Assembly (NCBI RefSeq): GCF_001483745.1
Contig: NZ_LQBL01000028.1
Span: 414,379-478,378, forward strand
Source of the DNA: Serinicoccus chungangensis
Lineage (GTDB): Bacteria > Actinomycetota > Actinomycetes > Actinomycetales > Dermatophilaceae
Length of the DNA: 64,000 nt
Direction of reading: 5' to 3'
The notes below the pieces were generated by a model that did not search any database, was not told the DNA's origin, and saw only the letters and a list, made by a program, of their open reading frames with translations. Made by a program: the position numbers and the translations under genes. Positions within the stretch are counted from its first letter, which is position 1. Each line of letters begins with the position of its first letter. Shown piece after piece: positions 7,256-15,200 of the stretch.

Positions 7256-9382
7256 CTACCCGGTCACGAGCTCCCGCGCGCCGAGCTGGTCGAGGACGAA
7301 GGCGATCTCGAAGGCGGTCTCGCGCCAGGCGTCGTACCGCCCCGTCTTGCCGCCGTGCCCGGCGACCATCTCGGTCTTGAGCAGGATGGGGCGCTCCTGG
7401 GGGTCGCTGGTGACGGTCTCCCGGAGCCTCGCCACCCACTTGGCCGGCTCGACGTAGAACACCCGGGTGTCGTTGAGCCCCGTGGTGGCCAGGATGGCCG
7501 GGTAGTCCACCCGCCGGATGTTCTCGTAGGGGGTGTAGGAGCGCATGAGCTGGTATATCTGCGCGGAGTCGACCGGGTTGCCCCACTCCTCCCACTCGCT
7601 GACGGTCAGCGGCAGGGAGGGGTCGAGGATGGTGGTGAGCGCGTCGACGAAGGCGACCCCGGCGTGGACCACGCGGAAGCGCTCGGGGGCCAGGTTGAGG
7701 ACAGCACCCATGAGCAGCCCGCCGGCCGAGCGGCCCTCCGCCGCCAGCCGGTCGGGCGCCACCCAGCCGGTCTCGACCAGGTGGTCGGCGCAGGCGACGA
7801 AGTCGGTGAAGGTGTTGGCCTTGTGCTCCATGCGCCCCTCCTCGTACCACCCGCGGCCCATCTCCCCGCCGCCGCGGACGTGCGCGACGGCGTGCACGAC
7901 GCCGCGGTCGAGGTAGGACAGCCGGGAGATCGAGAAGTGCGGGTCCACCGAGATCTCGTAGGAGCCGTAGCCGTAGAGCAGGCCCGGGTGGGTGCCGTCC
8001 GGCTCGGCGTCACGGCGGGCGACCAGCGAGATGGGGATCTGCGTGCCGTCCTGGGCGGTCGCCCAGAGCCGCTGCTGCTGGTAGTCGGCCGGGTCGTAGC
8101 CGCCCAGCACGGGCTGCTGCTTGACGAGGGTGAGCTCACCGCTGCCGAGATCCAGGTCGAGCACGCTGCGCGGGGTGACCAAGGACTCGACGAGCACCTG
8201 CAGGGTGTCGGTCTCGTAGGTCGGGTTGGTGCCGGTCTCGATGGTGTAGACGGGCTCCTCGACCGGGACCTGGTAGCCCTCCCCCACCGGGCGTCCCTGC
8301 CCGGAGAGGGGCAGGACCTGCAGCTGGGTCAGTCCGTCCCGGCGCAGGGACAGCACGAGGTGGCCGGCGAAGGCCTCCACCCCGGCCAGGCGCACGCCGT
8401 CCTCGCCGGGCACCACCGTCGACCAGTCCCGGGCCGAGGTGGTCGTCGCCGGCGCGACCGCGAGCTCGAAATCGCGGTGGTCCCGGTTGTGCACGATCCA
8501 CAGGCGCTCGCCGGCCGGCTCCACGTCATACTCCACGCCCTCCTCCCGCGGGGCGACCACCCGCAGCTCGCCGGTGGGGTCCTCGGCGTCGACCAGCCGG
8601 ACCTCGGAGGTGTTCTTGCTGCCCAGCCAGACGATGACGTGCCGGTCGTCGCGCGAGGTGCCGACCCCCATCCAGAACCGCTCGTCGTCCTCCTGGTGGA
8701 CCAGCACGTCCTCCTCCGCCGGGGCACCGACCCGGTGGCGCCAGACCTGGTGCGGGCGCCACGCGTCGTCGACCCGGACGTAGAACAGGTGCCCCCCGTC
8801 GGCGCTCCAGGCGGTGCCGTAGCCGATGCCCCGCACGGCGTCGTCGACCACCTCGCCGGTGGTGAGGTCCTTGACCCTCAGGTCGAAGCGCTCGTCGCCG
8901 GTGGTGTCCACCGCGTAGGCGAGCCGGTCCCCGGCCGGGGTCACGTCGAAGGCGCCCAGGCTGAAGAACTCCTCCCCCTGCGCCTCGGCGTTGCCGTCGA
9001 GGAGCACCTCCTCCCCCTCGGGCGCCGCACCGGGGTCCAGCTCGGGCCGCTCCGGCGACTCGCCGACCGCGACCCGACCGTGGACGGCGTACTGCTCGCC
9101 CTCGATGGTGCGGGTGTAGTACCACCAGTCGCGGTGCCGGACCGGGACCGACAGGTCGGTCTGCTGCACCCGGCCCTTGATCTCCTCGAAGATGCTCTGC
9201 TGCAGCTCGCCCAGGTGGGCGGTGCGCGCCTCGGTGTAGGCGTTCTCCGCCTCGAGGTGGGCGATGACGTCCGGGTCGGACTTGTCCCGCAGCCACTCGT
9301 AGGGATCGACGACGTCCTCACCGTGGTGCGAACGGACGACGTCGAGACGGGCGGCGCGGGGCGGGGAGGGCTGATGGGTCAC
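7256..9382 (-). CDS. S9 family peptidase, oligopeptidase B type
   Basis: About 708 residues: an N-terminal seven-bladed propeller region starting with the prolyl-oligopeptidase signature (DPYEWLRD), then an alpha/beta hydrolase domain. The nucleophile is in EGRSAGGLLMG, the acid in NDTRVFYVEP and the histidine in VAGHGGKTGRYDAW. The family cleaves short peptides after basic residues (oligopeptidase B) or proline; the arrangement favours oligopeptidase B (PtrB). It lacks an obvious signal peptide, so it is presumably cytosolic. I start it at GTG 9382 (VTHQPSPP) instead of an ATG 29 codons upstream, since TAGCGT lies exactly 7 nt before this GTG and the extension is Arg-rich and unlike the family. 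Confidence 0.9.
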   Translation of the reverse strand: MTHQPSPPRAARLDVVRSHHGEDVVDPYEWLRDKSDPDVIAHLEAENAYTEARTAHLGELQQSIFEEIKGRVQQTDLSVPVRHRDWWYYTRTIEGEQYAVHGRVAVGESPERPELDPGAAPEGEEVLLDGNAEAQGEEFFSLGAFDVTPAGDRLAYAVDTTGDERFDLRVKDLTTGEVVDDAVRGIGYGTAWSADGGHLFYVRVDDAWRPHQVWRHRVGAPAEEDVLVHQEDDERFWMGVGTSRDDRHVIVWLGSKNTSEVRLVDAEDPTGELRVVAPREEGVEYDVEPAGERLWIVHNRDHRDFELAVAPATTTSARDWSTVVPGEDGVRLAGVEAFAGHLVLSLRRDGLTQLQVLPLSGQGRPVGEGYQVPVEEPVYTIETGTNPTYETDTLQVLVESLVTPRSVLDLDLGSGELTLVKQQPVLGGYDPADYQQQRLWATAQDGTQIPISLVARRDAEPDGTHPGLLYGYGSYEISVDPHFSISRLSYLDRGVVHAVAHVRGGGEMGRGWYEEGRMEHKANTFTDFVACADHLVETGWVAPDRLAAEGRSAGGLLMGAVLNLAPERFRVVHAGVAFVDALTTILDPSLPLTVSEWEEWGNPVDSAQIYQLMRSYTPYENIRRVDYPAILATTGLNDTRVFYVEPAKWVARLRETVTSDPQERPILLKTEMVAGHGGKTGRYDAWRETAFEIAFVLDQLGARELVTG

Positions 9383-9389
9383 CCACCCC

Positions 9390-9395
9390 ACGCTA
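9390..9395 (-). promoter_or_regulatory. -10 element TAGCGT for leaderless S9 peptidase
   Basis: TAGCGT followed by 7 nt and the GTG at 9382. It is the same hexamer and spacing as in front of the HIT gene. No ribosome site is present between it and the start. Confidence 0.5.
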
Positions 9396-9467
9396 CCCCG
9401 GAGCCGGGGTCGCCGACGGTGGGCGTCCACCGCCGCCCGGGCGGGGGCGGCATACCATCGGCACATC

Positions 9468-11711
9468 ATGATCTCCCGCCCCGTCCGCCACCGCCGGGCC
9501 TGCTGGGTCGTGCGGGGGGCGGGCCGCGGGAGCGCCCCGGCGCTGCCCGTCTCCCGGTATGCGCGGGTGCGGCTGCGCGAGGCCGAGGGGCTGCTCCTGG
9601 GGCCGGACGAGGTGTGCGAGGTCTACGGACCCGCACCGCGGGCGCACCCTCTCGGGGCGCTCACGGACGTCACCGGGGAGTGGGTCGGCCTGCTCAGCGA
9701 CGACGCGGAGCGCACCTGGGTGGCGATGAGCGACTTCCACGGCTTCGGGCACCTCTTCTGGTGCGTGCAGCCCGGTGCCACCGGGCAGGACGTCTACCTC
9801 GGCACCACGCTGGACGCCGTCGTGGACCGGCTGCGCAGTGACGGCGTGGCGCTCGAGGTCGACTGGCCGGTCGCGCACACCACCCTCGCCTCGAACCACG
9901 TGCTGCTGCGCAACCAGTGGTCCCGGCGCACGCTGGTCCAGGGGGTCCGGTGCCTGCGCCCGGACGAGATGTTGGTCATGTCCGCCCGCGGGGTGGGGAC
10001 GGTGCCGAGACCGATGACGACCGACCCGCGCGGGCGCGGCTACGACGAGCTGCTGGACGCCGGCATCGAGCGTGCGGGCGGGCTGCTGGCGCAGGTCGGT
10101 GACGCCGTGCCGGACCTGCGGGTCTTCGCCTCCGGCGGCAAGGACAGCCGCGTCGTCCTGGCGCTGCTGGACCACGCGGGCGTGCTGGGACGGACGAGCT
10201 TCGTGGCGGCGGACCCGAGCCGGTGGGCGGACGCGGCGGGCCGCGCGGGGCTGTGGCGCGACCTCGTCGTCTCCGACGAGCTGCGGCGGGCCGCGGGGCG
10301 GCCGTGGTACGTCGAGCCCGACTACGAGGACCGCATGCTGTCCTTCGCCGAGAGCATCGAGCACCACCAGAGCTTCTACGCCGGCAGCCAGTGGGCGGCC
10401 TCGGCCGAGCGCCAGCTGCGCTGGCCGACCGTCCCCTACGTCGCGATCCGGGGCGGCGCCGGCGAGCTGATGCGGACGGCATACCGCGCCATCCGCACCG
10501 GGGCACCGTTCGCGGCGATGGGGCAGACCACCGCGTCCCTGGAGGCGGACCTGCGGCGCCTGCACGAGCTGGTGCTCCACCGGGGGGTCGAGCTCCCGCC
10601 GGGAGCCCGCGAGGGGGGCGAGGATGCGGTCGTCGAGGCCTTCTCGCTGGTCCCGGACGCGCCGGTCGGCCAGCAGGTCGACGCGCACTACCGGCTGCAC
10701 CGCAACCGCGCCCATTTCGGCCACGTGCTCCACTCCACGCACCGACGCAGCCTGGCCCTGCACCCGCTGGCGACCCCGGAGTTCCTCCGGGCGGCGCACC
10801 TGCTCCCCTTCTCCGGGCGTGACCTGGGTCTGGCCGCCTTCGACGTCGTCGAGCGGCTGCGCCCGGACCTCAACCGCCACCGGTTCGCCTCCGGCACCTG
10901 GCCGGCCGAGGTGTGGCAGCAGCGCGGCGGGGCACCCTCCCCGCCGCCACGGGCCCCGCGGGGACCCTTCGGCCGCGAGCGCGTCCCGGACTACTTCGCC
11001 GCCGAGGACCCCAACCACTTCCGGCGCGGCTGGACCAGCGGTCCGCTGCGCTTCGACATCCGCACGGCCGCGCAGACGAGGGCGGTCCACGACCTCTGGC
11101 GGCTGCACGAGCTGGCACCGCAGGAGGCCACCAGCACCTTCGTGGCCTCCGTCGCCGAGCTGGTCAGCACCTCGACGCTCAACCCGGCGACCACCGTGGT
11201 CCGGGTGGCCTCGCTGCTGCGGGCGATCGACGCCCCCGCCGACGACCCTCCGGCCTGCCTGGAGGTGACGGTCGGCGCCGGGCGCCGGGTGCCCTGGCGG
11301 CGGCGGGACCGTGTGGAGGTCGAGCCGGTGCGCACCGGGGCGCCGGGGTCCGTGCGGAGCCTGCGCGGGTATGCCGCGAACGCCGCCACCGCGGGCCTGG
11401 AGACCGTCGAGGTCGACCCCCGCACCGAGCCCGGGGTCTTCTGCCACCTGGAGATCGGGGACGGCGCGTTCGTGGCCCGCCGGGTGGGGGCGGAGCGGGC
11501 CGGTTGGCCCCTGGAGCACACGTTCACGCTCACCTGCGGTGGTGAGCAGGTGGCCGAGGTGACGACGCGCGAGACCCGGGTGACCTTCGACGCCGAGTCC
11601 GGGCCGGGGCGCTGGCGGGCACAGCTGGCGGCCCGCCGCCTGGACCGCCCGGAGGTCGTGCTGCGGGCGACCTCACCACCGGTGGTCGTGCCCGGCCCCG
11701 GACCGGGTTGA
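9468..11711 (+). CDS. Asparagine-synthase-like protein with PP-loop, orphan
   Basis: A 747-residue protein. An ATP-pyrophosphatase P-loop, FASGGKDSRVVLALL (SGGKDS at residues 222-227), identifies an asparagine synthase-type synthetase domain. The N-terminal ~190 residues look like a degenerate class-II glutamine amidotransferase domain (GEWVGLLSDD, MSDFHGFGHLFWC); the chain begins Met-Ile-Ser, so the catalytic Cys2 is absent and glutamine hydrolysis is unlikely. The last ~200 residues match no family I recognise. It could adenylate and amidate a carboxylate using ammonia or another amine, as in lasso-peptide cyclases or wall-polymer amidases, but no biosynthetic partner genes flank it. TACCAT lies 9 nt before the ATG and may be its -10 box. 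Confidence 0.7.
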   Translation: MISRPVRHRRACWVVRGAGRGSAPALPVSRYARVRLREAEGLLLGPDEVCEVYGPAPRAHPLGALTDVTGEWVGLLSDDAERTWVAMSDFHGFGHLFWCVQPGATGQDVYLGTTLDAVVDRLRSDGVALEVDWPVAHTTLASNHVLLRNQWSRRTLVQGVRCLRPDEMLVMSARGVGTVPRPMTTDPRGRGYDELLDAGIERAGGLLAQVGDAVPDLRVFASGGKDSRVVLALLDHAGVLGRTSFVAADPSRWADAAGRAGLWRDLVVSDELRRAAGRPWYVEPDYEDRMLSFAESIEHHQSFYAGSQWAASAERQLRWPTVPYVAIRGGAGELMRTAYRAIRTGAPFAAMGQTTASLEADLRRLHELVLHRGVELPPGAREGGEDAVVEAFSLVPDAPVGQQVDAHYRLHRNRAHFGHVLHSTHRRSLALHPLATPEFLRAAHLLPFSGRDLGLAAFDVVERLRPDLNRHRFASGTWPAEVWQQRGGAPSPPPRAPRGPFGRERVPDYFAAEDPNHFRRGWTSGPLRFDIRTAAQTRAVHDLWRLHELAPQEATSTFVASVAELVSTSTLNPATTVVRVASLLRAIDAPADDPPACLEVTVGAGRRVPWRRRDRVEVEPVRTGAPGSVRSLRGYAANAATAGLETVEVDPRTEPGVFCHLEIGDGAFVARRVGAERAGWPLEHTFTLTCGGEQVAEVTTRETRVTFDAESGPGRWRAQLAARRLDRPEVVLRATSPPVVVPGPGPG

Positions 11712-11740
11712 GGCGCCGCGGCCACGGGATCCCCGGCACC

Positions 11741-11899
11741 GGCCGGCTTCTGCGTGATCGCCGCCAGACCCTCGCGGGGGCAGCGGGTGCAGCGGCCGGC
11801 TGTCCCGTGATCGCGGCCAGGCCCTCGCCGGGGCAGCGGGTGCAGCGGCCGGCTGTCCCGTGATCGCGGTCAGGCCCTGGCTGGAGCAGCGGCGGCCGG
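11741..11899. repeat. 53-bp tandem repeat, three copies
   Basis: Copies begin at 11741, 11794 and 11847 (exact period 53). Each starts GGCCGGCT and contains GTGATCGC and a GCAGCGG end; copies 1 and 2 are closest at the 3' end and copies 2 and 3 at the 5' end. It follows the stop of the asparagine-synthase-like gene by 29 nt. The gap 11712-12218 (507 nt) holds this array, a less GC-rich stretch near 11930-12010 in which I see no gene, and a second array. Confidence 0.8.
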
Positions 11900-12047
11900 C
11901 CGTCGGGGGTCAGCCGGGCTCCGCCGCAAGCACACGAGTCACATATGCACCAGGAGCCCCAGGATGCGGAGATGATCGCGTCAGCCGCAAATATACCCCC
12001 CGCAGATGGACTCTTCTCCGCAGGTTGTGGCACGTGGGGACATCGGG

Positions 12048-12205
12048 GCGGGTGGGGCTGCTCCTGAGGGCCGGGACCCTCGGGCGGGTGGGGCTGCTCC
12101 TGAGGGCCGGGACCCTCGGGCGGGTGGGGTTGCACCTGAGGGGCCCCGGCCTCGCAGGCGGGGGCTCTCAGGGGGGCGGGGGCTCTCAGGAGGGCGGGGC
12201 TCTGG
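12048..12205. repeat. 36-bp tandem repeat with trailing short repeats
   Basis: The word GCGGGTGGGG recurs at 12048, 12084 and 12120 (period 36), each followed by GCTGCTCCTGAGGGCC or a variant. It then breaks down into shorter GGGGGCTCTCAGG-type repeats up to about 12205. It lies directly downstream of the dnaE stop codon (12219, minus strand), where a terminator would be expected. Confidence 0.75.
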
Positions 12206-12218
12206 GGAGGCCGGGTGC

Positions 12219-15200
12219 TTAGCTCCCGACGCTGGCCGGACCGAGGAGGGCCTTGAGGTCGCCGAAGAGCTCCGGGGTCGCGGTGACCCGCAGCCCCTCG
12301 TCGAGCTTGATGAGGACGGTGCGACCGGGCTGGGTCAGCCGGACGTGCACCTCGGTGGCACCCGGGTGGTTGGCCAGCACCCCCTTGAGCTGGTGCGCCA
12401 GCACGTCGTTGATGCGGGTCGGGGTCATGGTCAGCACGACCGGCCCCCGCGGCCCGGTCTTGATGTCCGGGAGCATCATCTCGTTGGCCATGAGCTCGGT
12501 GGAGTCGTCCTTCTTCAGCCGGCCCTTGACCACCACGACGGTGTCCTCGGCCAACATGGTCGAGATCGTCATGTAGGTCTTCGGCCAGAAGACGACGTCG
12601 AGCGAGCCGGCCATGTCCTCGACGGTGGCCCGCGCGTAGGGGTCGCCGTTCTTGGTCCGCTTGAGCTGAAGGTTGGTGATGAGCCCGGCGACCGTGACGA
12701 AGTCACCGTCCTTGGCACCGTCCTCGCCGATGAGCTGCAGGATGGAGGCGCTGGCGTGCTGGGACAGGATGTGCTCGATGCCGTTGAGCGGGTGGTCGGA
12801 CACGTAGAGCCCCAGCATCTCCCGCTCGAAGGCCAGCCGGGCGGTCTTGTCCCACTCGATGCCGGGGATGGGCGGGAGGGTGACGATCTGCAGCGGCTCC
12901 CCCTCGCCGTCGTCGTCACCGCCGAAGGAGAGCCCGGAGAAGAGGCTGTCCTGACCGATGGCCTCCTGCTTCTTCTCGTCGGCGAGGGCCTCGACATACC
13001 GCTCGTGGACGGTGACCAGCCCCTGCCGGGTGTGACCGAGCCCGTCGAAGGCTCCGGCCTTGCACAGCGACTCGATGGTGCGCTTGTTGCAGACGACGGC
13101 CGGGCACTTGCGCAGGAAGTCCTCGAAGGAGGTGAAGGCGCCCTTCGCCTCCCGGGTGGCGACGATGGCCTGGACCACGTTGGCGCCGACGTTGCGGATC
13201 GCCTGCAGGCCGAAGCGGATGTCGTCGCCGACCGCGGCGAAGGTGCCGATCGACTCGTTGACGTCCGGCGGCAGCACGGGGATCCCTAGCCGGCGGCACT
13301 CGGCGAGGTAGAGCGCGGTCTTGTCCTTGTCGTCGCCCACGCTGGTGAGCAGGGCGGCCATGTACTCGGCCGGGTAGTTGGCCTTGAGGTAGCCGGTCCA
13401 GTAGGAGATGACGCCGTAGGCCGCGGTGTGCGCCTTGTTGAAGGCGTAGTCGGAGAACGGCACGAGCACACCCCAGAGGGCGGCGACGGAGGCCTCGCTG
13501 TAGCCGTTGGCCTTCATCCCGTCCGAGAAGGGGATGTACTCGGCGTCGAGCACCTCCTTCTTCTTCTTGCCCATCGCGCGCCGCAGGAGGTCGGCGTTAC
13601 CCAGCGTGTAGCCCGCCAGCTTCTGCGCGATCTCCATGACTTGTTCCTGGTAGATGCAGTTGGAGAGCACCATCCCGTGAGCGATGAAGTTGTGCACGTC
13701 GTCGACGGTGATGTCGTAGACCGGCTCCGCCGGACCCACCGAGACATCAGTCACCCTGTTCCAGTCCATCGAGGCGTAGAATCGGTCCTCGTCGGTACCC
13801 ATGACGTCCAGGTAAGCCTGGGCGGTGGCGTTGAGCGGATAGAAGCCGCCCTCGCCCTCCGCCGGGTGGCTGGTCTTCGGCTCCGGCACCCGACCCTGCC
13901 GCCAGAGGTGGCGGTGCAGCCCAGCGGGCGAGGCGGGGCCCCACCCCATGGCGTTCTTCGTCCTCGCGGACACGTCGGGAGCGTCCCGCAGCACATCGCT
14001 GGCGTGTTCGAGCATGCGCTGACGGTTCAGGCCGCGGCTACGCGAGGCGATCTTCCTGTCGGTCCGCGCCGCGATCTTGCGCTGTTCGACCATGTGCGGC
14101 GTGACGAGCTGCCAGAAGCGCTGGTCGTACACGTGGACGGTCCACGCCCGCTGGCGACCACGGCGGACCGAGGTGTATTCGCCGGCCTCGTGCAGTCGTG
14201 CTGGAATGCCGAGACTGGATAGCACATCAAGGACGTCGTGCGCCAGCCGCTCGCTGATGGTCTTGTAGTAGGCCAACTTGGCACCGACGTGACCATCACC
14301 GTCCCAGAGAGCTGCCATCAGTCGCTGCCGCACGAGAGGCTGACTGCGCTTCATCGCCTCGGGGATGAACTTGTCAGCCGAAATCGTCTTGTCGGCGAAT
14401 CCGAGGCTGCGTAACCACGCGTTGATGCCGATGTTCGTGAAGTGGCCACGTCGCGGGTTGCGGCCCGACCCGGTGCCGGCCGGGGACGCGGCGAACCTCA
14501 CGCGCGCGGCACTGCGGTCCTGGCACTCCTCGACGGGGAAGACGTCATCGAACAACGTGGAGCAGAGGCGGGACACCTCGGTGCGCAGCTCTGCACTCGC
14601 ACTGATGAAACTGTTCTCGTACAACGTGATGTAGCCGTCAGAGAGCAGGTATCCCAGCAGGGCGGCCTCCTCCGGTCGAACGCAGGATGGGGAGCTGTAC
14701 CCCATGCCGTCACGGGGACGAGCGATCCGGTCCTCTCCCGCCCGCAGCTCACCTGCCTGGATCCAACCTCGCGTCGTCAGCACGGGGTGATCCGAGGACA
14801 GCCGCAACTGCTGCCCTGAGTTCGTGCTCACGGTGAGCACCGGCTTGTCCGGCATCTGCCACCAGTGGGTCACGCGTCGCCGCACGACCTTGCCACGCTC
14901 GTCCACGCCGAAGGTGAAGAAGCCCTCCTGCACACGGCGCTCCAGGTCGTCGACTCGAACCTTCTCGCCCGTGTCGGCATCGATGATCGGCGTGTCGCCC
15001 GCGACGCAGAGGCCGTACGTCGTGCCGAGGATCGGCTCGAGGGCAGCCTCCATCTCCGGCTGCAGCTTGCCCTTGAGCTCGGGGTCGAGCGGGGTGATCT
15101 CCTGCTTGCCGTTCTTGCGCAGCGCGAAGTTGGTGTGGGCGTTGACGCCCATCGGGCCGGGGCGGTAGAGCGCGAGCGCCGCGGAGATGTCCTCGAAGTT

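Noticed and set aside
11930-12010. A small gene or leader RNA in the less GC-rich stretch before the dnaE terminator
   Set aside because: No ribosome site, start with conserved product or stable fold was convincing.
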